DNA of 64,000 bases from Lithodes maja (taxonomy: Eukaryota; Arthropoda; Malacostraca; Decapoda; Lithodidae), in assembly GCA_037953745.1 (NCBI GenBank), contig JBAKBP010001416.1, positions 150,093 to 214,092 of the forward strand, given 5' to 3'. The notes under the pieces were generated by a model, which was not told where the DNA came from, searched no databases, and saw only the letters and a list, made by a program, of their open reading frames with translations. The first letter of the stretch is position 1. Each line of letters begins with the position of its first letter. The translations under genes were made by a program, and so were the position numbers. Below, one piece after another: positions 51,501-61,096 of this stretch.

Positions 51501-53386
51501 CCTACCATGGAGGCTGCAGTGTGAGGCTTGTATGGTGCGACGTCCAAATAACCCCAAGAGAGTCGATGAGGATGGGAAATCGGTGACATCGGACCCTCTT
51601 AGCCCCCAGGGAAGTGGTTCTGCGGAGAGTCCAGTTACCGTGATTCACGAGGATGGTTCCAGAGATGCTCCTGGGGCAGAGGCACTACAGGAGGCCAGAG
51701 CTGATGACCCAGAGAATGACCACACCACAGACAAGAAGAAGAAGGACATCAACTGGGAGAGAGAGCTACAGAAGTACTTTAGAACCTTTGATGAGCACGT
51801 CAAGGTGGGCGGCAGCAGCTCAGGTGAAAGTTGTAGCAGAAAATCTAAATCAATTCGACGATCTCAATCCGAGGGTAATTCGGAAGTCGAGGGCATTTAT
51901 GGAAAGATCAAAAGGAAATTTCAAGGTGAATCTAGCGGTCAGAGGGCAGGTGAGAGTGGGAATAAAGGTGCTAAACCTAAATCAAAGTTCTTTGGCACTG
52001 CTGCGGGCCCTCCCGACACTTTCATAGGCAGTCAGGATCGTGGAGGTCAGTCTCAGGACACACTCGAGTTCACCATCCATGAGACACACACAAGTCATGG
52101 GCTCAACAAGGAACCTACTGTTGATGACATTCGGAGGGCCAGGCTTGCTAGGTTTCAAGGGGAGGGCCATTTTGAAAGGGAAATAACTGAACAAACTGAA
52201 GACTGTCCTTCAGAGGGGAAAAAAGGTAGAAGGAAAGGCGGATCTAAAAAAGGACGCGTTTCAGGATTCTGGAGCAAAAAGAGCCAATCGGAAAACCAGA
52301 CCAGCAACATATCAGAGGGAAATGACCAAGAGCTGATAGAAGTCAACGGCGAAGAGACTGAAGAAGAGAGAAACTTCTACAACAAGAATTACCGCAAGCC
52401 TCAGGTGATGAAGCCAAGCGGGGCTGTGCGTAACGTGGTCAGTATATTCAACCAATTCGAGCAACTTCATCATGCCAATAAGGAGAAACCAAAGTCCAGC
52501 CGAAGGAAGTCCTCGGTGAATATTTTGGAGAGAACGCAGGCCATTGAGCAGCAGCTGAATCCTGTCCCCATCAGCCCCGAGTTGCCGAGATCACAAATTA
52601 CAGTGCGTGAGATGCCCAAGCCACAGACGAGAGGGGACTCAGCGCGGGAGAAAGAAGTGCTAAGTGCCATAGCAAAGTTCGATGAGATGGCGGCAATGGC
52701 GGAGCTGGAAAAAATTGATAAACACAGACAGAAGAGCAAGGCTGTGAGAAAGCGACCAAAGATATTCAAAGGCTCCATAATCACACCGTTTCAAGCTGCC
52801 GTAAATCAGATTGGCGCTGTCAACATTTCCTCCAGAGAGGCACATGTTTCTCACTTTAATCATAATAATAATATTAAAGACTCACAAGCTTCACCTTCCT
52901 TTCTCAATCCTAACAGAAATATGCAAAATGAGGAGAGATTAGAAACTGTTGAGGTCATGTATACTGAGACGAGACAGCGGTCGCTATCCATTGGCTCGGC
53001 GACTTTCGAACTCATTCAAGCCAAAGACTTTGAGAATATCGAAGCTCAGCATAGTGAGGCTTCGGTATACTTGGAAACTAGAAATGCCAATCACAGTGAA
53101 CATTCGTCGCAAATTATCAGTGCCAGTAGCCATCACACACAGTCCTCATTAATTAATACTGACAACCGTAGTGAATCAACTCCTACTAACCAGATAGACA
53201 ATACTGACAATGATAGTGAATTATCCTTTAAGAGCCAGGACGTTGGGGCGGTGGCGTTACCCATAGTTCCACAGATCATTATTGAGCGCCCACCCAACGC
53301 CAACGGTGGACCCGAACGGGACAGGAAAGAGGTTGAGAGACTGAGCCAGCTCCTGACAGATACCGAGGGCATTGCTTCCTTCAAAG
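48508..53386 (+). CDS. LUBEL: LUBEL-like gene, 4.9-kb exon with NZF zinc finger
   Basis: Acceptor ATTCTAG at 48507; donor CAAAG|GTGAGC at 53387. The frame is open for 1,626 codons and phases match both neighbours; the frame happens to run on to 53592 in the intron. Most of the protein is low-complexity Ser/Pro/basic sequence with repeated RAPQPP-type motifs (KKRPAPQPPAS, VKRRAPQPPG) that could bind SH3 or similar domains. A conserved-looking GILNIFRWFRNRDKKKRS lies near residue 210. A coiled coil (about residues 885-960) precedes a RanBP2/NZF finger near 988: WICETCTLINLPWRLQCEAC then RRP. NZF fingers bind ubiquitin. The gene symbol is an inference from NZF plus the LTM-like next exon plus size. 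Drosophila LUBEL is likewise very large and builds linear ubiquitin chains in immune signalling. Other NZF proteins (TAB2/3, ZRANB) fit less well. Confidence 0.7.
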
Positions 53387-53742
53387 GTGAGCACCGAGCC
53401 TGTATTTGCCATCTTCCTCATAAACAACATCTTAAAACTTTTGTCGTAGCTCTCTTGTATGGTCGCGCTAATAAGTCATGGCTCAGCTGTCACTACGTTT
53501 GGCTCACTCTGGGCTGTATTAATGTCTGTCAGATGTTGAATAGGGTGGGTAAGTGTAGGAACATGTTTGTATATCTCACTCGAAACGAATAAATAAAGTT
53601 GTAGATATTGTTGATACCAATTATTGATCAAAATATACTTGGTGCCGAGACATCACTTATTAGGCCGACTGTACTGCCGGGGTTAAGAATTGCGTACGAC
53701 CTTCACAACTCTGACTTTAAGATTTCTCTCTACTGTACTTTT
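53387..53742. other. LUBEL-like intron 4, start
   Basis: Read-through of the large exon frame ends at 53592. No other features before the minisatellite. Confidence 0.5.
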
Positions 53743-54195
53743 AACTACATACATACAGTACAAGTTTAACTACATACATACAGTACAAGTTTAACTACAT
53801 ACATACAGTACAAGTTTAACTACATACATACAGTACAAGTTTAACTACATACATACAGTACAAGTTTAACTACATACATACAGTACAAGTTTAACTACAT
53901 ACATACAGTACAAGTTTAACTACATACATACAGTACAAGTTTAACTACATACATACAGTACAAGTTTAACTACATACATACAGTACAAGTTTAACTACAT
54001 ACATACAGTACAAGTTTAACTACATACATACAGTACAAGTTTAACTACATACATACAGTACAAGTTTAACTACATACATACAGTACAAGTTTAACTACAT
54101 ACATACAGTACAAGTTTAACTACATACATACAGTACAAGTTTAACTACATACATACAGTACAAGTTTAACTACATACATACAGTACAAGTTTAAA
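53743..54195. repeat. Minisatellite, 25-bp unit x ~18
   Basis: Perfect head-to-tail copies of TTTAACTACATACATACAGTACAAG. No spacers and near-zero divergence. Located in an intron of the LUBEL-like gene. Confidence 0.97.
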
Positions 54196-54599
54196 GACCG
54201 ATTCATCCACAGAGAGTTTGGTTTCAGTCCTTTTGCCGTAGTACAGTACAGTAATGACTTGCCACACACTACACAGAGAGTAATCCTATTCATTTCACTG
54301 CACTTAACAAGCACACCACACGTTTTCCAACACACCTAAATTACCTGTAACGCACCTTGATTTTGACTCTCTATCACTTTTTCAACCTTGGAGGGGACAC
54401 TTGTTACAGGTAGGTTTGCCATTTGTCTCCATCATGCACATATAAATTTGAAAACAAAAATGGAAATTACTCAATAAAGCCTCTGCAAAAATATATATAT
54501 TGAAGCATTATTATGGTGTGCTTGGGGATAAGTTCTATTTAAACCTTGAAAGAAAGAGAAAGTTGGAGTTAAAAGGGTGTATCATGACTATTCATATAT

Positions 54600-54725
54600 T
54601 TTCACCAACCAACTTTACTTCTAAACTCAATTAATGAAATCAACAAATACAAGTGGCACTCCAAGGACTCGAACCTAGGATACTCACACCCTGAATGTAC
54701 AAGACAATTGCAGTGAATTCGATCA
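54600..54725 (-). mobile_element. tRNA-like SINE family 2, copy 3 (inverted)
   Basis: Inverse of 46738-46863: GGACTCGAACCTAGGAT contains box B on the minus strand, with TTAATGAAATCAACAAATAC. Confidence 0.75.
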
Positions 54726-54859
54726 AGTCCGTCAACTGTGAACCCTCTCAACCCAAAGACAGACAAAGCTAAACTAATGACGACCAGGATACCTCTCTCC
54801 CAAACCTAATCTAGTCGGGCATCCCACTGTAGACCCAGCAGATAAATGGATACTGATTA

Positions 54860-55485
54860 TAATGTAAAACTTGCAAAATAAACAAACCAAAAACTGGGAC
54901 GACACAAGATAAACGCAAAAGAACTAATCAAAATCGCTATGTGGAAACAACGCTTAATAAAATCAAATTTGAAATAAATACCTGATTTTAGGGAAGTTAA
55001 ACTCACCTTTCATTAATCTGGGACCTTCTGATTTGTCTAATATCGCTACGGTTTCTCACAAAAATATAATTCAATAAATAAAGATTGAAAAAGAAGTAGA
55101 ATCTTTTATTTCCCATCATTTAGCCTATATGGTATCCATTTTCATGTGGTGGCGATTTTGAAACATACCAGTACTGTAGGTAAAAAGGTCCATTTATATC
55201 AGAAAAGAAAAGTAAAAAGGCCCATTCATTAAAATGTAAAACTTGCAAACAAAGTCAAACCAAAACTGGGACAAAGACAATATAAAGTCAAAACAACATA
55301 TCAAAATCGCTATGTGGAAACAACGAAAATAAAATTTATGAAATGAAAGAACACAATCCAACACATAGGGTGTACATTACTACATGAGCAAGCTAATCTG
55401 GTTCCCAAGCAAACTAATCGCACGCATAACAACGCACTATCGTCACGTTCAGGGAATTAGTCAATTTGGGAAGTCCGGGACATAA
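54860..55485. mobile_element. Two MITE 5-related repeats
   Basis: One copy at 54860-54990 (TATAATGTAAAACTTGCAAA start) and one at 55232-55485 that matches 47595-47870 to its tail. Between them is AT-rich unique sequence. Confidence 0.7.
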
Positions 55486-56792
55486 CACAAATATCTCCAC
55501 CCATACATTATTATCTAGCAAATACAGTAACTACATTATACTCAAGGCTTTTTGGCCAGGCACCCTAGTGAATGACTACTACTACTATAAATACAAATAA
55601 TTAGTAAAAAGCAATAAGGTTGCAAAATAATACATTAGCTGTGTCTGTCTTGAAGTTGAGAAGGAGTTTTACACATGGAGAGTTTTCTTGATTACTGTAT
55701 TTTGAAAACATTTATTTGTACTTGGCACTGATGGCAGAGGCTCTATTGTATTCTATTTTCACTGACATATACAATACTATATATATATATATTTATTTAT
55801 TTATATTTGTTACAGAATGTACTAATTTGGCCTACTGTAGATTATACTGTACACATATTTACCCAAAAGGGGATACCAATTTACACTAGATTATAATGGT
55901 TTAGCTTGATAAAATACATAAAGTATCCCTTTTTTATTGCATAGACCATAAGCTACTGTCTGGATGCTCTAGTCTTCAACCTCTTTCTACCCTGCTTTCG
56001 TTATGTCTCGAGTTTATGTGCATCTCTTCTCGGCTTTTACGTGACTACAAACTGTTCAAAGTGTTCTAGACCTGGAGTTTTGTTTTCTTTGTTATTTAAT
56101 TAGCGCTGGTGTTGCTATTGTTTTATAGCTAGTATTAAGGATGCTATGAATGTTGGTTATCTTTAGCACCACATAGCTTTTTTTTTTTTTATAATTGTTT
56201 ATTATTTTTCAATAGCCAATGTTGTACTGTGCTGCAGTAAAGACTGTAGCCACCGTGTTATGATTGCTGTGCACTGTGTGCAGTACTGTGATTGTACCAT
56301 GGGAGCCACATTCACTGTGGATGGTTGCGGTCTTTAAACCCGTATGTATGTATGTAATGCATATATTTACTGTAGTTATAGTCAGTAGAGCGTCGGCTGC
56401 TGATCAAAGGGTTGGCGGATCGAATCATCACTGTCAAAATTTTATGGGTAGATGTCAAGCCCGGGCAACTTGACCTAGCAATTCGTGACAACGCCTAATT
56501 CCCTTCTCGGGAATTACGGCGTGTTTCTAGATAGCAGCAGGATGATAATAATGATTATTTATGTACTTTTATTAAACATGAATTAAATGTTGATTGCAGA
56601 TGACTGTTTTTATTAGTAATGACGGGAAGGCACTCCGCTTTGTATGGAATAAATTACATACTGTAGCCTACTTCCTTTGGTATATTTGGTATAATACATT
56701 TTTTTTGTTATACAGTATATACTTATTAACGTGGTGCAAGAATAATACTATACCATGCAATATATCTACTAACATATTGTTATGTTTCACAG
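55486..56792. other. LUBEL-like intron 4, last part, with a tRNA-derived SINE
   Basis: AT-rich with small TAT/ATTT repeats near 55780. At about 56375-56510 a tRNA-derived SINE resembles 28395-28560 (TCAGTAGAGCG, GCTGATCAAAGGG, GGATCGAATC, CAATTCGTGACAA). Ends at the acceptor TATGTTTCACAG (56792). Confidence 0.6.
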
Positions 56793-57651
56793 CGACTTTG
56801 GAGGTGGAGGAGCCGACGCTGGGTCAGACCAATACTCTCAACATCAGCCGTTTACTGCGGAGGTTGGAGTCGGCCATCTCCCGCGGCCGTCACGCTGAGG
56901 CCGCCAGCTTGGCTCGAGAACTGGCAGATTTCCGGGTGTCCTGCTCCGTCACCAGAAATCCCAAGGTGCCTCAACCCGATCTGGGACACAACTCGAAAGA
57001 CCCGGGATCTACGACTTACTTGTCCCACGAGGCAAGATCCCAAGATGAATTGAGCGATCTACACCAACCTCCTCTCTCCAGTAACATGTCCGAGTGCTTC
57101 TATGATGCCGAGGAAATGCTGGAAGATGATGCCGAGGAGGAGTTGAGCTATTCCGAGCACGACCAGTTGCTTCAGCTGGGGTTGTTAGAGAATAATATTG
57201 CTACTGGACAGGAACCTCGGGGGCTCTTCAAAGACAAAGGGAGAGCCGAACAGGAATCACAACTCCCGGAAAATGGGGCACCTCAGACTTCTGCCTCCAC
57301 GAAAGCCACAACGTCAGTCAAGGGTACACCTCAAGTGCAAGAAAACAAGACTAAAAGCAAAAATATCGTCAGTAGTGAAAGTCGAGCTAGCAGCAATGGT
57401 GGCAAGAACGTGACGGGTAGCAGTGAAAGTAAGAATATCGGCGAACGCACCGGTGATTCCAAAGTTACTAAGGATACAAGCGAAGGCATTAATAGTGTCC
57501 CTGATTCGTCTCTCTCTCCGCCAGCCATCAGACGAGACACGAAGATTGACCCTGCCCGAAGAGAGGTTAAGTCGGACACCATCAGTAGACTACTAGACAC
57601 TGCAGCACCAGACCAGGGGAAGGACAACGCTGCCTCACAACAACCTTTCAA
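56793..57651 (+). CDS. LUBEL: LUBEL-like gene, exon with LTM-like helical domain
   Basis: Acceptor TTTCACAG at 56792 in the phase expected from the previous donor. It starts ATLEVEEPTLGQ and then LLRRLESAISRGRHAEAASL followed by ARELADFRVSCSVTRNPKV. This pattern (amphipathic helix, GxxxxA, LAxxRVxxSV, Pro-Val) resembles the LUBAC-tethering motif at the N-terminus of HOIL-1L (RBCK1). The rest is acidic (EEMLEDDAEEELSY) and then Ser/Lys-rich disordered sequence. The frame meets a TGA at 57653, but a possible donor (TTCAA|GTGAAT, GT at 57652) precedes it. Since UBA and RBR domains would be expected downstream, I favour splicing; termination here remains possible. Confidence 0.68.
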
Positions 57652-57959
57652 GTGAATTTTTTAACATGGATGATATAGTGCCTAAGTTTTTAATCAGTAA
57701 TTATTTGTATCTGCAGCATTTTTGTTTTTGTTTTTTTGTTTTTTTCATGACATGGAAGGGTTCTATAGTATTATAGGGGGGTGGGGTGCTTGTGGATTGG
57801 AGAGATGGTGGGGGAAACTAGGGAGAGGCTTGGTGGAGTGCAGGAGGGGATGGGGATGGGGATGGAGTCTAGTTCATCACTAAGCTGATAGGGTGGGTTA
57901 TTTTTCATGTTAGGTTCTGTAAAATAAATTCAATTATCACATTTAATGATATTACAGTA
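57652..57959. other. LUBEL-like intron 5 or 3' UTR start
   Basis: T- and G-rich unique sequence; no polyadenylation signal close to the in-frame TGA, although AATAAA occurs at 57924. Confidence 0.45.
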
Positions 57960-60900
57960 TATAACCCCCCTGGGGGTTAGGGAATAGAATATGCCCCACG
58001 TGCCTTCTGCGTGTCGTAAGAGGCGACTAAAGAGGTTGGGTCGGTGGGGCTTGCGACCCCCACCCGGAAAAAATATCTAAGCAAAGAAAAACGAACGAAC
58101 AGCCTCGGATGCGGACGGAACCAACGTTGACGAACCACGACCGACTAAGGACATGCCTTCGGACATTCTGAGAATGGCTACGTGGAATGTTAGTGGCATG
58201 AATGATGGCACAAAAGAGAGAGAGGTTCTGGAAGTGTTAGTGAATGCCAGGCTGGATGTATGTGGAATGACAGAGACCAAATGGAAAGGTTCAGATGAGA
58301 GAGAGTGGGAGTGTGGAATGGGTGTGTGTGCTGGAGTGAGTGAAGGAACAGCGAGAGAAGGTGCATGTTTGTTTGTAAGTAGCAAATGGAAGGAATGTGT
58401 AAGAGAGTATGGGTCTGTGGGTTCAAGGATTGTGTGGGTGAGAATGAAAGTAGGAATACAAACGTGGGTGATTGTATGCGTGTATGCCCCGACAGAGGAT
58501 ATACTTGAAAGAAAGAAAGAGGAGGTTCTGGATGAATGTGGAGGCGTGCCTGGAGAAGTTTGACAAGAACGAAAGAATATTTCTGATTGGAGATATGAAT
58601 GGTAAGGTGGGTGATAGGAAAGTTGAGGGAGTGGTGGGAGGGTGGGGGGTACCATCAGAGGTGAATGGGAATGGTAGTGCACTTGTGGACGTATGTGTGG
58701 GGAGGAGGCTGTGGATAGCCAACACCTTCTTCCGACACAGAATGATCCACAGGTACACGTGGAAACGGATGTTGACGATGAAGGATAAGACAGTGGTGGA
58801 ACGAAAGTCATTGATTGATTATGTATGTGTGGATGAACGAATGAAGAAATCTGTGATGGATGCTAGGGTGTATAGGGGTATTGGAGGGGGTCTGTCTGAT
58901 CATTATGTAGTGGTAGCTAAGGTTAGGATACAAAAGAAGTGGTTGAGGAGAGCGGGAGGGAGGCGAGAGGAGGGTGGAATGGTGAGGAGGGTGGAGAGGT
59001 TGCAGGAGGAGGAAGTCAGGGAGGAGTACAGGAGAGCAGTGGAAAGACGACTAGGTGGGTTCGACCTGGAAGTTATGGAGGAAGTGGAGGAGATGAGCAA
59101 GGTGTTTAAGGATGAGATCTGTGCAGCATGTGAGGAGGTGTGTGGAGTGAGGAGAAGAGGGAGGGGAGTGAAAGGTACAGCATGGTGGACAGAAGAGGTA
59201 AGAATAGCTGTGGAAGAAAAGAAGAAAGCATATAGAGAGTGGTTGGGTAGTAGAGGGAATGAAGATTCCGAGAGACAGAAACGAGCGAGGTACGTGGAGA
59301 GTAAGAGGGTGGTGAAGAGAGTAGTGAAGGAAAGTAAGAGAAGAGTAGATGAGGAATTTGGAAGGAATCTGAGTGTAAAATGGAGGGAGAGTAAGAAACT
59401 GTTCTGGAAAGAAGTCAAGAAAGTTAGGGAAGGTAGCAAGGGAAACAGTAAGGGTGTGAAAGATAAGAATGGGAGAATGCTAGCCGAGAAGCAAGAGAGA
59501 GTCGAAAGATGGAGGGAGTACTTCAGTGAGTTGCTAAATGAAAGGAATGAAGAGCCAGCAAACATAGCTGGATATGGTATGGGAGGGAGAAGAAGAGAAG
59601 TAGTGGAGGACGAGGTGGGGATCAGGAGGTCAGAAGTGTGGGAAGCCATGAAAAGAGTGAAGTTGGGGAAAGCACCAGGAACAGATGGAGTGTGTGGGGA
59701 AATGTTGAGGTATGGTGGTGAGATAGTGATAGAATGGGTATGGAAAATGTGCAAACTAGCATGGGAGAAGGGGAGTGCACCCGATGACTGGAAGACTGGC
59801 ATAATAGTCCCCCTATATAAGGGCAAAGGGGAAAGAGGAGTGTGTGGTAACCACCGAGGAATATGTCTTCTAAGCGTAGTAGGGAAGGTATACAGTAGGG
59901 TAGTGATTGAGAGAGTGAGAGTGAGAACGGAGAAATGGATAGGCGACGAGCAGGGAGGCTTTAGGAAGGGAAGAGGATGTGTAGATCAGATTTTTACCCT
60001 GAATTGTGTTGTGGAGAAGTATCTGGAGAAGAAACAAAAGGTGTATGTTGCCTTTATGGACTTGGAGAAGGCCTATGACAGAGTGGATAGAGAAGGTTTG
60101 TGGAAAGTACTTAGAATATACGGAGTAGAGGGCAAGTTGCTGAAAGCAGTGAAGAGCATGTATGAGGGTGCAAAGGCGGCAGTACGTGTGGAGAGTGAGC
60201 AGAGCGAGTTCTTTGACCTGAATGTTGGTTTGAAACAGGGGTGTGTGATGTCCCCGTGGTTGTTTACTGTATATATGGATGGAGTTATGAAAGAAATACT
60301 ATCAAGAGCAGTGGATGTTGGTGTATCGCTGAAAAGGGAGGGAATTGAGTGGAAGCTACCTATACTGCTGTTTGCGGATGATACAGTTCTGATGAGTGAT
60401 AATGAATGGGAGTTGCAGGGTCTGGTAAATGAGTTTGGAACAGTGTGCGAAAAACGGAATTTGAAGGTAAATACGGGGAAGAGCAAGGTTATGGTCTTCG
60501 AAAGGGGTGAAGTCACAGAGTGCGAGGTGAAGCTGAACGGTCAGGCTATGGAGATCGTCAACTCTTTTAAGTATCTGGGCAGTGTGTTGAGTAAAGATGG
60601 GACTATGGATGAAGAGGTGCGGGAGAGGGTACAACAGCGGAAGAGGGTTGTAAGAACGCTAAAAGCAGTAACAAGAAATAGGGTGGTCAGTATGGAAGTG
60701 AAGAAGTCCTTGCATGACAGTGTGGTAATCCCGACACTGACTTACGGAAGCGAAGCATGGACGTTGGTTGAGAGACTCAGACCAAGAGTGAGAGCAGTGG
60801 AAATGAATTACTTAAGGAGTGCGTGCGGAGTTACATGGAGGGATAGACAGACTAATGAGGAAGTAAGAAGGAGGTGTGGTGTGGAGGTAGATGTGCTGGA

Positions 60901-61065
60901 AAGTGTGAAAAGGAACAACTTGAGATGGTTCGGCCATATGGAACGTATGGAAAGCGAGAGAATGACTAAGAGGGTGTACGAGAGAGAGGTGGAGGGACAG
61001 AGGGGGAGAGGTAGACCGAATATGAGGTGGAAGGATGGAGTGAGGAACTACATGAACGAAGGCGG
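57960..61065 (+). mobile_element. RTE-like LINE, near full-length, 3'-truncated
   Basis: The 5' part contains CTGCGTGTCGTAAGAGGCGA, a block often seen at the 5' side of such arthropod LINEs. Coding starts near 58080-58153. The element lacks the ATAG-repeat 3' tail seen in other copies here. It changes to the next LINE at about 61065, inside the C-terminal coding region. Confidence 0.8.
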
Positions 61066-61096
61066 TGCTGGTTGGGGGGACCCCCTTGCCACATGA
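58153..61096 (+). pseudogene. RTE-like endonuclease/RT, one frameshift
   Basis: Endonuclease: MATWNVSGMNDGTK, GMTETKWKG, VYAPTEDILE, then after a one-base frame change near 58527 FLIGDMNGKVGDR, SLIDYVCVDERM and LSDHYVVV. RT: LGKAPGTDGVCGEML, GIIVPLYKGKGE, EQGGFRKGRGCVDQIF, FMDLEKAYDRVDREGL, GLKQGCVMSPWLF, LLFADDTVLM (catalytic FADD), FKYLGSVLSKDG, LTYGSEAWTL and LRWFGHMERM. The single frame runs 58472-61096 (about 874 residues), but the last ~10 residues come from the following element. Apart from the one frameshift and the missing end, motifs are intact. Confidence 0.9.

Noticed and set aside
50000..52900. Several antisense frames within the large exon
   Set aside because: Shadows of a Ser/Pro-rich coding exon; no domains.
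53387..53592. C-terminal extension of the large exon protein
   Set aside because: A consensus donor at 53387 and a phase-matched acceptor at 56793 make this intron read-through more likely.
53743..54195. CRISPR-like array
   Set aside because: The 25-bp units are directly adjacent with no spacers, and the genome is eukaryotic; this is a minisatellite.
57653..57655. True stop codon of the LUBEL-like gene
   Set aside because: A usable donor overlaps it and catalytic domains expected for LUBEL are not yet encoded; kept as an open alternative.
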